Part shown: piece after piece, positions 37,463-46,393 of the stretch
How positions within the stretch are numbered: position 1 is the first letter of the stretch
Layout of the letters: every line of letters starts with the position of its first letter
NCBI GenBank assembly: GCA_038528235.1
Contig: JBCBEX010000021.1
Location: forward strand, 1 to 52,228
Direction: 5' to 3'
DNA length: 52,228 nucleotides
Source of the DNA: JBCBEX01 sp038528235
Lineage (GTDB): Bacteria; Bacteroidota; Rhodothermia; Rhodothermales; Rubricoccaceae
The notes under the pieces: generated by a model
Databases searched by the model: none
Told to the model about the DNA's origin: nothing
Seen by the model: the letters and a program-made list of their open reading frames with translations, nothing else
Made by a program: the position numbers and the translations under genes

Positions 37463-38515
37463 ATGACGTTTAGTCCCCAACCCTCCTCGAAGCCCCGCGT
37501 CCTCGCGGCCCTCGTGCTCGGCGTGCTCGTGAGCGTGCCGCTGCTCGCCCCGCGCGCCACCGCCCAGGACAAGGTTGGCACCGCCGCCGCCGAGTTCCTC
37601 AACATCCCGGTCGGCCCGCGCGCCACGGCGATGGGCGGCGCCTTCGGAGCCATCGCCGACGACCTCTCGGCCGTCTACTGGAATCCCGCTGGGCTGGCGC
37701 GCATCAACGGGGGCAGGCTGGCCTTCGAGTACGCCTCCTGGCTGGAGGGCCTCGATTTCAACCACGCGAGCGTGGCGGCCTCGACGGGCTTCGGGACCGT
37801 CGCCCTCTCGTTCACGGCCATGACGACGCCCGAGATGGCGCGCACGACCGAGTTCGACCAGGACGGGCTCTCGGGCGAGACGTTCACGGCGGGCTCGTAT
37901 GCCGTGGGCCTGACCTACGCCCGCGCGCTCACGGACCGCTTCATGCTCGGGGCGACAGTCAAGGTGCTGCACGAGTCGATCTACGAGACCTCCGCGACGG
38001 GCGTCGCCTTCGACATCGGGACGATGTTCACGACGCCCTTCAACGGGATGCGGCTGGGGGCCTCGATCTCCAACTTCGGCACCAAGATGCAACTCGGTGG
38101 CGAGGGCCTGCTCGTGCCCGTGGATACCGCTCCCGACCAGGAGGGCAACAACAACAACATCCGGTCGACCCTGACCACCGAGGCGTTCGACCTCCCGCTC
38201 AACATGCGCGTGGGCATCGCCACGGAGGTCTACCAGACGGCCGAAACCCGCGTGACGCTCGCCGTGGACGCGGTCAGCCCGAGCGCGGCGGGGCAGTACG
38301 TCAACCTCGGCGGCGAGGTGGCGCTGCTCGGCGGCCTCGTGCAGGTGCGCGGCGGCTACCAGGAGCTCTTCCTCGACGACAGCCCGCGCTCGTTCACCCT
38401 CGGCGGCGGCCTGAACTACGGCTTCGGCTCGCTCGACCTCACCGCCGACTACGCCTACGAGGCCTTCGAATTCTTCGACGGCGTCAACCGCATCAGCTTT
38501 GCGCTCGGCTTCTGA
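37463..38515 (+). CDS. PorV/PorQ-family outer-membrane beta-barrel protein
   Basis: The product is 350 residues. The signal peptide VLAALVLGVLVSVPLLAPRATAQ precedes DKVGTAAAEFLNIPVGPRATAMGGAFGAIADDLSAVYWNPAGLARI, the hallmark of PorV/PorQ (UPF0164/FadL-like) barrels. The chain ends FDGVNRISFALGF with an aromatic terminus typical of outer-membrane barrels. In Bacteroidota, PorV helps T9SS cargo reach the cell surface, which fits two T9SS-tailed proteins encoded next. A start at 37412 (TGATG overlap) is possible, but the shorter one gives a more normal signal peptide. Other PorV paralogues have unknown roles, so T9SS function is inferred. Confidence 0.87.
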   Translation: MTFSPQPSSKPRVLAALVLGVLVSVPLLAPRATAQDKVGTAAAEFLNIPVGPRATAMGGAFGAIADDLSAVYWNPAGLARINGGRLAFEYASWLEGLDFNHASVAASTGFGTVALSFTAMTTPEMARTTEFDQDGLSGETFTAGSYAVGLTYARALTDRFMLGATVKVLHESIYETSATGVAFDIGTMFTTPFNGMRLGASISNFGTKMQLGGEGLLVPVDTAPDQEGNNNNIRSTLTTEAFDLPLNMRVGIATEVYQTAETRVTLAVDAVSPSAAGQYVNLGGEVALLGGLVQVRGGYQELFLDDSPRSFTLGGGLNYGFGSLDLTADYAYEAFEFFDGVNRISFALGF

Positions 38516-38623
38516 TCCATCAGCCTGAGCGCGCTCACTAGTGCCGTATCTGCGGCTCTTTCGCGTGCACCCCGGCGTCTGCCGGACCGCACGCATCCTT
38601 CCTCCAACCATTCCACATCTGTT

Positions 38624-40747
38624 ATGCAACGGACCTTTGCTACCACCGCGCGATGGCTCGCGCTGGCAGCGTTCGTGTTCGCGGTGGCGATGCCTGCCCA
38701 AGCGCAGCGCAACGTCACGCTGCGGCTCAACACCGCCACGCTGCCCGATACGGTCAAGACCGACATCGACCGCAACATCCAGGTGCGTGGCTGCCTCGAC
38801 GGCTGCGCGGACGACCAGAGCGCGCTTCCTGACGGCAGCGTCATCGCCTGGAACGACAACACCACCCTCACGCCGAGCAGCCAAGGCGGCGACTTCTGGG
38901 AGGCGTCCTTCCAGATCCCGGACAACGAGACGCTGAACTTCAAGTTCTACGCGCAGCAGTCCGAAGACGCCGGCATCGGCGGCTGGGAAGACGGCGGCAA
39001 CCACCAGATCGAAGCCGGCACGGGCGACGTCGAGCTCGACGTGCACTACTTCGAGAAGGGCGACGACCAGCCCTACGACTGGCGGCCCTTCACCGTCGGT
39101 CCTGACCAGGTCGGCGTCTGGTTCCGCGTCTACATCGACACGGAGCAGGCCACCCTCAAGGGCCTCGACATCGACGACGAGAACCTCCAGATTGGCGTGC
39201 GCGGCAACCCGGACGTCGGCGGCTTCCAGGGCGAGGAGACCAACACCATGGACTGGGGCGCGACCAACATCGTCCTCACCCAGGAGGCCGAGAGCGGCCC
39301 GGCCGCGGCCCTCTACTCGGGTCTCGTGACCTACCCGGCCTCCGCGGCCGGCACGCAGCAAGCCTACAAGTTCTTCTTCTCGGACACGGACACGCCTGAC
39401 GGCTGGGAGGACATCTCGGGCGGCGGCGACCGCCTCTTCACGGTGCCGTCGAGCGACACGACGCTCTACTGGCAGTTCTACGGCGACTCGCCGGCCAACG
39501 ACGGCTCGACCGTCGAGGCAACGGTGGACTTCCTCGCCGACGTGCAGCCGCTCGTGGACGTGGGCCTCGTATCGCTCGCGCGGGGCGACGCCATCCAGGT
39601 GCGCGGCGCGTTCAATGGCTGGGACTGCCCAGAGGACAACCAGGACGACTGCGGCCTCTTCCAGATCCCCGGCTCCCTCGACTTCGGCAACTCGGTGCCG
39701 ATCACGGCTGCCCCGTCCGACGAGATCAACTACAAGTACTACGTGGTCTTCAACGTCGACGAAGACGGTGACGGCGAACTCGACGACCCCGAGTGGGGCA
39801 ACATCGGCTGGGAAGAGCCGCTCGACAACGGCGGTGGCAACCGCATCTTCGAGTTTGCGGGGTCTGCCCAGACGCTCGACACGGAGTTCTTCAACGGCAT
39901 CCGCCGTCCGAACGTGATCCCGGCGGGTGACCCGATCCCGGTCACCTTCTCGGTGGACATGACGGCGGCGCTCGGCTTCGATGCCGACCCGTTCGACCCG
40001 GCCACGGACAAGGTCACGCTCCAGCTTGAGGACGCCGTCTGGCGCGTCACGCAGGGCTTCGGACCTGGGCTCCCCACCGACGGGCTGCTGGTCGACTTCG
40101 AGCTGACCGACACCGACGGCGACGGCATCTACACGGGCGTGTACAACGTCCTGCGCCCGACCTACAACGGCATCGGCTACCGCTACGCCTACGGCAACAC
40201 CGATGACGGATTCATCGTCGAGGGCGCCGGCGGCTTCGACACGGGCCGTCGCCGCTACCGCTACATCACGCCGGACAACGGTACCATCCCGTCGAGCTTC
40301 GAGTTTGCCCTCGACGCCTTCCGTCCGACGGACGTCGACAACCCGGATTCGGTGATGCCGATCGAGGCCAACCCGACCGACCCGAACCGCGACGACCTCA
40401 TCGCGAGCAACCCGCTCTTCTTCGACAACGGCTTCACCGACCCGCTTTCGGTGGCCATCGAGGAAGTCGGCGGCGCGCTCCCGACGACGATGGCCCTCGC
40501 GACGGCCTACCCGAACCCGTTCCGCGGCAGCACGCAGATCGAGTACAGCGTCCCGCAGGCCGGGCCGGTGTCGCTCATGGTCTACGACGTCACGGGCCGC
40601 GTGGTCGCCACCCTCGTGGACGAGGTGCAGACGGCGAGCAACTACCGCGTCGGCTTCGACGCGTCGGGGCTCGCGGCGGGCGTCTACGTCTACCAGCTCC
40701 GCACGCAGGAGGGCCTCGTGAGCCAGCGTCTCACGGTCATCCGCTAG
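38624..40747 (+). CDS. Modular carbohydrate-binding-like T9SS-exported protein
   Basis: The product is 707 residues with signal MQRTFATTARWLALAAFVFAVAMPAQA. It appears to be built of three or more related beta-sandwich modules, each with a pattern like IQVRGCLDG or IQVRGAFNGWDCPEDN, then F(K/Y)YYVVF and GGNxxFxxxG (about residues 30-130, 150-290, 300-420, 430-560). The VRGAFNGW and YKYYVVFN signatures resemble starch-binding CBM20/CBM48 modules. No glycosidase catalytic triad is seen, so it probably binds starch at the surface (a SusE/F-like role). The last 85 residues form a T9SS type A sorting domain (TAYPNPFRGSTQIEYSVPQAG through AAGVYVYQLRTQEG). A terminator follows. Confidence 0.82.
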   Translation: MQRTFATTARWLALAAFVFAVAMPAQAQRNVTLRLNTATLPDTVKTDIDRNIQVRGCLDGCADDQSALPDGSVIAWNDNTTLTPSSQGGDFWEASFQIPDNETLNFKFYAQQSEDAGIGGWEDGGNHQIEAGTGDVELDVHYFEKGDDQPYDWRPFTVGPDQVGVWFRVYIDTEQATLKGLDIDDENLQIGVRGNPDVGGFQGEETNTMDWGATNIVLTQEAESGPAAALYSGLVTYPASAAGTQQAYKFFFSDTDTPDGWEDISGGGDRLFTVPSSDTTLYWQFYGDSPANDGSTVEATVDFLADVQPLVDVGLVSLARGDAIQVRGAFNGWDCPEDNQDDCGLFQIPGSLDFGNSVPITAAPSDEINYKYYVVFNVDEDGDGELDDPEWGNIGWEEPLDNGGGNRIFEFAGSAQTLDTEFFNGIRRPNVIPAGDPIPVTFSVDMTAALGFDADPFDPATDKVTLQLEDAVWRVTQGFGPGLPTDGLLVDFELTDTDGDGIYTGVYNVLRPTYNGIGYRYAYGNTDDGFIVEGAGGFDTGRRRYRYITPDNGTIPSSFEFALDAFRPTDVDNPDSVMPIEANPTDPNRDDLIASNPLFFDNGFTDPLSVAIEEVGGALPTTMALATAYPNPFRGSTQIEYSVPQAGPVSLMVYDVTGRVVATLVDEVQTASNYRVGFDASGLAAGVYVYQLRTQEGLVSQRLTVIR

Positions 40748-40761
40748 CGGATCGCTTCGCG

Positions 40762-40849
40762 GTATGCACGTGTGAAGGTGTGGATGTATGAACGCGCTCC
40801 TTGAACCGAGCCTCCACGTCCACACCTTCCTACGTCCACACGTCCATAC
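40762..40849. repeat. Facing pair of degenerate octamer arrays
   Basis: Left arm 40762-40793 has four octamers (GTATGCAC, GTGTGAAG, GTGTGGAT, GTATGAAC). Right arm 40810-40849 has five octamers in the opposite orientation (read on the minus strand: GTATGGAC, GTGTGGAC, GTAGGAAG, GTGTGGAC, GTGGAGGC). A 16-base spacer separates them. The arms share the unit type GTGTGGAN but are not exact copies, so the pair is not a simple hairpin. Confidence 0.7.
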
Positions 40850-40861
40850 CTCTGACTCACG

Positions 40862-40893
40862 CCGGTCCCTTTGAACGGGGGCCGGTGTTTTTA
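40862..40893 (+). terminator. Rho-independent terminator after the carbohydrate-binding protein gene
   Basis: CCGGTCCC (40862-40869) pairs with GGGGCCGG (40878-40885), one G-T wobble included, and is followed by TGTTTTTA. It lies about 115 bases after the stop at 40747 and just before the next signal-peptide gene, so expression of the amylase may need readthrough or its own promoter. Confidence 0.7.
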
Positions 40894-40925
40894 TCCGTAG
40901 TTCCAGCCACCTCCTCTCCAGACTG

Positions 40926-43856
40926 ATGCGCCGTCTTCCCTGGCTCCTGGCCCTCGTCTTTGCCCTCGTCGGCACGCTCCCGACGCAGGCGCAGACGCTC
41001 GACCTCACGTTCCGCTTCGTCCCGGATCTGACGCCGCCCGCCGTTACGCCGGTGCGCGCGTTCCTGCCAGGGTCGTTCAACGACTGGGGGCCGAACAGCA
41101 GCGGGCGCATCCAGATCGGCGCGCCGTCTGCGATGGACTATGTGCCGCAGGAGAACGAGTACCGCAAGACCCTGACGCTGGACATTGGAGGGACGTACCA
41201 GTACAAGGTCCACTACCACAACAACGGCGACGGGAGCAACTTCACCTGGATCACCGACCCGCTCAACCCCGTGTTCGTTGGGCCGAACGCCGACTCGCAG
41301 ATCGAGGTCGCCGACCCGATGTTCTTGCAGGCCGCGCGCGAGACGGACAACGAAGGCAACATCATCGCGGTGTCAGCCGGGCTCTTCGGGACCGCAGAGT
41401 TCGCCCGCATCGACTTCGAGGTCAACGCGACGACGTACACCAACGGTCTCGACTTCTACGACGCCGAGAGCGGCATCTTCCGCTTCGAGCTCCCCGAGGC
41501 CGTCGCGCCCGGTTCCCGCTTTGCCCTTAACGCCGAGGACATGATGGGGCGCACGGTCAGCTTCGATATCGGCGTGCCGCCGCCGACCGTTGTGGACCAG
41601 GCGCGGCCCGTCGGTATCCAGGACGGTATCACCTACTCCGACGCGGAGCCCGGCAAGGTCTTCCTCTCGCTCCTCGCCCCGAGCAAGAGCTACGTCTACG
41701 TCCTCGGTGACTTCAACGACTTCCAGCCCGACGACGCCTACCTCATGCGCCGCGACGTCGTCAGCGACGACGAGGTCTACTGGTGGCTCGAAATGGACCT
41801 CACGCCCGGCGAGACGTACGCCTTCCAGTACCTCGTCGACGGCACGCAGCGCGTCACCGACGCCTACGTCCCGCTCGTCCTCGACCCGAACAACGACCGC
41901 TTCATCCCCGAGTCGGTTTATCCCAATCTGCCTGAGTACCCTGATGGGGCACAAGGCATCGTCGGCGTGCTCACGCCCGGCGCGACGCCCTACGACTGGC
42001 AGGACGACGACTACGAGCGCCCCGCGCAGCAGGACCTCGTGATCTACGAGATGCTCGTCCGCGACTTCATCACCGCGCACGACTACGACACGCTCGCCGA
42101 CACACTCGACTACTTCGTCAACCTCGGCGTGAACGCGCTCGAACTGATGCCGATTCAGGAGTTCGGCGGCAACGAAAACTGGGGCTACCAGCCGACCTTC
42201 CACCTCGCCGTGGACAAGTACTACGGCCCGCCCGAGCAGCTCAAGGCGTTCATCGATGCGGCGCACCAGCGCGGCCTCGCGATCATCCTCGACGTCGTCT
42301 ACAACCACGCCGACCAGCCGTCGCCGCTCGTGACGCTCTTCGGCGCCAACGACGCCAACCCCTACGTGCACGTCCCCGAGCAGCACCCGTTCAACGTCTT
42401 CACCGACCTCGACCACACCTACTTCGGCGTGCAGCGCTGGCTCGACCGCGCCAACGAGTGGTGGCTGACCGAGTACCGCGTGGACGGCTTCCGCTTCGAC
42501 CTCTCGAAGGGCTTCACGACACGCGACTACGGGGGCGACGTTGGGGCCTGGAGCGCCTTCAACCAGGGCCGCATCGACCTGCTCACGCGCATGGCCGACG
42601 AGATCTGGGCCGTGGACGACGAGGCCTACATCATCCTGGAGCACTTCGCCGACGCCCGCGAAGACCGCGCGCTGGCCAACTACGGCCGCGACGCCGGTCT
42701 ACCCGGTATGATGCTCTGGAATAACCTGAACCGCCCCTACAGCCAGAGCGCGATGGGCTACCCGACGGCAACCGACTTCGAGAGCACGCTCGAACGGACG
42801 TACCCGCCGAACAACGGGTACCCGCTCGACGGCCAGATCACGTTCATGGAGAGCCACGACGAGCAGTGGCTGATGTACCGCAACCGTGAGTTCGGCAACC
42901 GCTCCGGCGACTACGACACGCGCACCGTCGAGACCGCGCTGGAGCGCATGAAGCTCGTCGGCGCGTTCTTCTACACGGTGCCCGGCCCGCGCATGCTCTG
43001 GCAGTTCGCCGAGATCGGCTACGGCGGTGGGCCTGGCGAGTGCCTCCGCGACGGCGGCGGCGGTGGCTGCGCAACGAGCGACCCTGGCCGCACCGGCAAC
43101 AAGCCGATCCGCTGGGACTACTTCGCCGACGTGGCGCCCGACCGCAACGGCTTCAGCGGCCAGGTTGTGGCGACGAGCCCCGATGAGCGGGCCGCACGCG
43201 TGCGTCTGTACAAGACCTGGGGCGCGCTCCTCAAGCTGCGCAACGAGAACGCCATCTTCACCTCCGAGCTCACCGACGTGGACCTCCGCGTCGGGCGCAC
43301 GGCAGACCGCTACATCCGGCTCTCCTACGGCGGCGCGCCGGCCGGGCAGCCGAGCGAGGTCGTGATCGTCGGCAACTTCGGCGTGGAGTCGGACGACGTG
43401 ACCGCCGACTTCGCCGAGGGCGGCGACTGGTTCAGCTACTTCGACGACGGCGACCTCGACCTCGCAAGCGCCGGGCCGCAGACGTTCACGCTCCTCCCCG
43501 GCGAGTTCCGCGTCTATACCAACGAGTTCGTCGAGAAGCCCGAGCCGGGCCTCGTGGTGACCGACGCCGAGCAGATCGACACGGCCGTCCCGGCTACGCT
43601 CGCGCTCGACGCCGCCTACCCGAACCCGTTCGCTACCTCGACGACACTCGAATACGCGCTGCCACAGGCCACCGACGTGACGCTGACGGTCTACGACCTG
43701 CTCGGCCGCCGCGTCGCCACGCTCGTGGACGCCCCGCAGACGCCGGGCCGCTACGCCGTCTCGTTCGACGCCGCCGGGCTGGCGAGCGGGGCCTACGTGG
43801 TGCGGCTGCAGGCTGGAGACGGGGTTTCTGTGATACGTCTCACGGTGGCGCGATGA
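40926..43856 (+). CDS. Surface-exported GH13 alpha-amylase-family enzyme with T9SS tail
   Basis: The 976-residue enzyme has signal MRRLPWLLALVFALVGTLPTQAQ. Two N-terminal beta modules come first (RAFLPGSFNDWGPNSSGR near 40 and VYVLGDFNDFQPDDAY near 260, CBM48/isoamylase-N-like). The GH13 barrel contains DVVYNHAD, the nucleophile Asp525 in VDGFRFDLSKGF, the acid Glu572 in YIILEHFAD and Asp645 in FMESHDEQW. The C-terminal about 85 residues form a T9SS sorting domain (AAYPNPFATSTTLEYALPQATD through ASGAYVVRLQAGDG), close in sequence to that of the preceding CBM protein. Predicted to cut starch or pullulan outside the cell. Precise specificity (amylase or pullulanase) cannot be read from the sequence. 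Confidence 0.94.
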   Translation: MRRLPWLLALVFALVGTLPTQAQTLDLTFRFVPDLTPPAVTPVRAFLPGSFNDWGPNSSGRIQIGAPSAMDYVPQENEYRKTLTLDIGGTYQYKVHYHNNGDGSNFTWITDPLNPVFVGPNADSQIEVADPMFLQAARETDNEGNIIAVSAGLFGTAEFARIDFEVNATTYTNGLDFYDAESGIFRFELPEAVAPGSRFALNAEDMMGRTVSFDIGVPPPTVVDQARPVGIQDGITYSDAEPGKVFLSLLAPSKSYVYVLGDFNDFQPDDAYLMRRDVVSDDEVYWWLEMDLTPGETYAFQYLVDGTQRVTDAYVPLVLDPNNDRFIPESVYPNLPEYPDGAQGIVGVLTPGATPYDWQDDDYERPAQQDLVIYEMLVRDFITAHDYDTLADTLDYFVNLGVNALELMPIQEFGGNENWGYQPTFHLAVDKYYGPPEQLKAFIDAAHQRGLAIILDVVYNHADQPSPLVTLFGANDANPYVHVPEQHPFNVFTDLDHTYFGVQRWLDRANEWWLTEYRVDGFRFDLSKGFTTRDYGGDVGAWSAFNQGRIDLLTRMADEIWAVDDEAYIILEHFADAREDRALANYGRDAGLPGMMLWNNLNRPYSQSAMGYPTATDFESTLERTYPPNNGYPLDGQITFMESHDEQWLMYRNREFGNRSGDYDTRTVETALERMKLVGAFFYTVPGPRMLWQFAEIGYGGGPGECLRDGGGGGCATSDPGRTGNKPIRWDYFADVAPDRNGFSGQVVATSPDERAARVRLYKTWGALLKLRNENAIFTSELTDVDLRVGRTADRYIRLSYGGAPAGQPSEVVIVGNFGVESDDVTADFAEGGDWFSYFDDGDLDLASAGPQTFTLLPGEFRVYTNEFVEKPEPGLVVTDAEQIDTAVPATLALDAAYPNPFATSTTLEYALPQATDVTLTVYDLLGRRVATLVDAPQTPGRYAVSFDAAGLASGAYVVRLQAGDGVSVIRLTVAR

Positions 43857-43863
43857 ATGGGTG

Positions 43864-44323
43864 GGGCGACTAGCGACTGGTGACTAGCGAATAGGGAGAC
43901 GTGAACCGAAGCATCGAGAGCTACACCGATCTCCTCGTCTGGCAACGGGCGATGGATCTGGTGGACTCGGTTATACGCAGCTTCCCGAAGTCTGAGCAAT
44001 TTGGACTTACTGCACAAGTGCGCCGGGCGGTCGTCTCGATTCCGTCGAACATAGCGGAAGGGTGGGGACGACCGTCTCGCAAGGACTTCCTGCGCTTTCT
44101 CTACATCGCGCGTGGCTCCCTCTATGAGGTCGAGACGCAACTGCGTATCGCCAAGCGGCAAGGATTCGTGCACGGCGACGACCTGACAGGAATGCTCAGC
44201 CAAGCTGAAACCCTGAGCAAGATGCTCCTCGGCCTCACCCGTTCTCTCGAAAAGCGTCGCGCAACCGCCTGAAGTCCATGCTGCTCCCTACACCAGTCGC
44301 CAGTCGCCAGTCGCTAGTCGCCC
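43864..44323. repeat. Facing heptamer arrays bracketing the four-helix-bundle gene
   Basis: Left arm 43865-43892: GGCGACT, AGCGACT, GGTGACT, AGCGAAT. Right arm 44295-44322, read on the minus strand: GGCGACT, AGCGACT, GGCGACT, GGCGACT. The outer ends are 17-bp perfect inverted repeats, GGGCGACTAGCGACTGG (43864-43880 and 44307-44323 in inverse). The 460-bp block contains one complete gene (43901-44272). The right arm lies inside the coding sequence of the following glycosidase. Confidence 0.85.
43901..44272 (+). CDS. Four-helix-bundle protein (23S rRNA intervening-sequence / Avd-like family)
   Basis: The 123-residue protein starts at GTG. The family signature is clear: SYTDLLVWQRAMDLVDSVIRSFPKSEQFGLTAQVRRAVVSIPSNIAEGWGRPSRKDFLRFLYIARGSLYEVETQLRIAKRQGF. 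Members form a pentameric four-helix-bundle barrel; some are encoded in 23S rRNA introns, others (Avd) assist reverse transcriptases of diversity-generating retroelements. No reverse transcriptase or rRNA is near. By hand count, 43921-44040 is about 57-58% GC, lower than its neighbours. It sits between two glycosidase genes and inside a facing pair of heptamer arrays, which suggests it arrived as a cassette. Its function here is unknown. Confidence 0.92.
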   Translation: MNRSIESYTDLLVWQRAMDLVDSVIRSFPKSEQFGLTAQVRRAVVSIPSNIAEGWGRPSRKDFLRFLYIARGSLYEVETQLRIAKRQGFVHGDDLTGMLSQAETLSKMLLGLTRSLEKRRATA

Positions 44324-46200
44324 TCTTCCTGAGTCTCATCGTTGCACCCACCCTCCAGGCCCAGCCCGTCCCGAGTTGGGCCGCCGACGCCGTCTGGTAC
44401 CAAATCTTCCCCGAGCGCTTCCGCAACGGCGACCCGACCAACGACCCCACGTTCGCCTCGCTGGACTTCGGGCAGGACATGACCACGGAGGATGCGTGGG
44501 CCATCACGCCGTGGACCGGCGACTGGTACGTCCAGGCCGACTGGGAGTCCGATATCTCGACGTTCTACGACCCCGCGGTCTTCATGCGGCGCTACGGCGG
44601 CGACCTCCAAGGCGTCATCGACCAACTCGACTACCTCGACTACCTCGGCGTCAACGCGCTCTACTTCAACCCGGTGTTTCATGCACCGAGCATGCACAAG
44701 TACGACGGCGCGAGCTTCCACCACATCGACCCGTACTTCGGCCCCGATCCCGAGGGCGACCTCGCGCTGATGGAAGGGGAGACCGCCGACCCCGCGACCT
44801 GGACCTGGACGGCCGCCGACTCGCTCTTCCTCCACATGCTCACCGAGGCGCACGCCCGCGACGTCCGCGTCGTGATCGACGGCGTCTTCAACCACACCGG
44901 GACGCGCTTCTTCGGCTTCGAGGACCTCGTTGAGAAGCAGCAGGCGTCGGCGTTCGCGGATTGGTACGAGGTGACAGCGTTCGACGACCCCGAGACGCCC
45001 GAGAACGAGTACGATTACAACGGTTGGTGGGGCTACAAGGCACTGCCGGTGCTCCGCGACAGCCTCGACGCCGACGGCGAGCCCGTGACGCTCAGCGCGG
45101 GGCCGCGGCAGTACGTCTTCGACATCACGCGGCGCTGGATGGACCCCAACGGCGACGGCGACCCCTCGGACGGCATCGACGGCTGGCGGCTGGACGTGGC
45201 CGACGAGGTGCCGACGGGCTTCTGGGCCGAGTGGAACGACCTGGTGTTCGAGATCAATCCCGAGGCATACACCGTCGCCGAGACGTGGCACGACGCCGTG
45301 GACTTCCTGCGCGCGAGTGGCTTCTCGGCGGCGATGAACTACCACGCCTTCGCGATGCCCGTCGAGGACTGGCTGATCGACGGGCGTATCGGTCCGGTGA
45401 CGTTTGCCGCGCAGCTCGTCGAGCGCCTTCTGCCGTATTCGAAGGAGCGAGGCTACGCGATGCAGAACCTCATCGACAGCCACGACACCGAGCGCGTGGC
45501 GTCGGGCATCGTCAACGGGCACCTGCCCATCGACTTCGACCAGCAGCCGAGCCCGCGTCACCGCGAGAACTACAGCGTCCGCGCTCCGAACGAAGCCGAG
45601 CGCGACCTCCAGCGCATGATCGCCGTGATGCAGGTCGCCTACGTCGGCGCGCCGATGTTCTACTACGGCACCGAGGCGGGCATGTGGGGCGCGGACGACC
45701 CCGACGACCGCAAGCCGATGGTCTGGCCCGACCTCACCTTCGCCGACGAATGCACCGACCCGCGCGGCCTGGAGCGGGCATGCGACCCCATCGCCTTCGA
45801 TGCGGAGTTGTTTGCGTTCTACCAGAGTGCCATCGCCCTGCGCCATCGTCACGTCGCACTCCGGCACGGCGGCTTCTCGGTGCTCCACGCCGACAGCACA
45901 ACCAACACGCTTGCGTTCCAGCGGCTGCACACGACCGCCGTCGACGGCGAAGAGGACACGCAGGAACTCGTGATCGCCTTCAACCGCAGCGACGCACGCC
46001 AGAAAATCGCCCTGCCAGGCCTCGGCGACGCGGAAATCCACCCGCTCGTGCCGATCTTCGCCTCACGCGGCGACCTCGCCGACATCCCCTCGCTCACGAT
46101 CACCCTCGACGAGTCGGGACGCCCGCCTGCTTTCGCGCTCGACGTGCCCGCTCGTACGGCGGTGGTCTACCGGCGGCTGTCGGGTGAAGACTACCGTTGA
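44278..46200 (+). CDS. Periplasmic GH13 glycosidase (cyclomaltodextrinase/neopullulanase-like)
   Basis: The 640-residue enzyme starts 5 bp after the four-helix gene. The signal peptide is MLLPTPVASRQSLVALFLSLIVAPTLQAQ, and codons for its PVASRQSLV part are the right heptamer array. The barrel opens PSWAADAVWYQIFPERFRNGDPTND, typical of the neopullulanase subfamily. Key residues are VVIDGVFNHTG, the nucleophile Asp306 in DGWRLDVADEVP, the acid Glu335 in YTVAETWHD, and Asp403 in LIDSHDTERV. There is no T9SS tail, so it is probably periplasmic, acting on maltodextrins brought in by the receptor. The short C-terminal beta domain ends TAVVYRRLSGEDYR. Exact product specificity is not known. Confidence 0.94.
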   Translation: MLLPTPVASRQSLVALFLSLIVAPTLQAQPVPSWAADAVWYQIFPERFRNGDPTNDPTFASLDFGQDMTTEDAWAITPWTGDWYVQADWESDISTFYDPAVFMRRYGGDLQGVIDQLDYLDYLGVNALYFNPVFHAPSMHKYDGASFHHIDPYFGPDPEGDLALMEGETADPATWTWTAADSLFLHMLTEAHARDVRVVIDGVFNHTGTRFFGFEDLVEKQQASAFADWYEVTAFDDPETPENEYDYNGWWGYKALPVLRDSLDADGEPVTLSAGPRQYVFDITRRWMDPNGDGDPSDGIDGWRLDVADEVPTGFWAEWNDLVFEINPEAYTVAETWHDAVDFLRASGFSAAMNYHAFAMPVEDWLIDGRIGPVTFAAQLVERLLPYSKERGYAMQNLIDSHDTERVASGIVNGHLPIDFDQQPSPRHRENYSVRAPNEAERDLQRMIAVMQVAYVGAPMFYYGTEAGMWGADDPDDRKPMVWPDLTFADECTDPRGLERACDPIAFDAELFAFYQSAIALRHRHVALRHGGFSVLHADSTTNTLAFQRLHTTAVDGEEDTQELVIAFNRSDARQKIALPGLGDAEIHPLVPIFASRGDLADIPSLTITLDESGRPPAFALDVPARTAVVYRRLSGEDYR

Positions 46201-46277
46201 GGTTGTCGGCCTTCAAGAGCCGGTCTTCCGCATCTCACGGGTCGATAGCTGGCTCTGTTCTTTATTACAAGCAAAGC

Positions 46278-46362
46278 GTCATCCCCGCGCAGGCGGGGAT
46301 CCATACGGTGCTTCGAGATAGCATCCACCATTGCATGGATCCCCGATCAGGTCGGGGATGAC
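46278..46362. repeat. REP-like inverted pair upstream of the malE-like gene
   Basis: GTCATCCCCGCG with GCGGGGATCCA (46278-46303) faces a unit of opposite orientation (46336-46362, minus strand GTCATCCCCGACC). Same family as 17391-17456. It occupies most of the 193-bp gap between the glycosidase and the binding-protein gene. No terminator with a T-run was seen. Confidence 0.8.
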
Positions 46363-46393
46363 TCAGCGCGAGACTCTGTCCTTCGTCCGCTCC

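Noticed and set aside
40794..40925. Riboswitch or attenuator before the GH13 amylase
   Set aside because: Only an intrinsic terminator belonging to the preceding gene and the octamer array are seen; no alternative anti-terminator pairing was found.
37352..41110. Open minus-strand frame of more than 1200 codons opposite the PorV, CBM and amylase genes
   Set aside because: It is antisense to three genes with strong homology and signal peptides, and its translation is low-complexity Arg/Val/Glu typical of the reverse frame of GC-rich coding DNA.
43901..44272. Avd protein of a diversity-generating retroelement
   Set aside because: No reverse transcriptase, template repeat or variable-repeat target gene was found near it; the heptamer arrays are not VR/TR-like.
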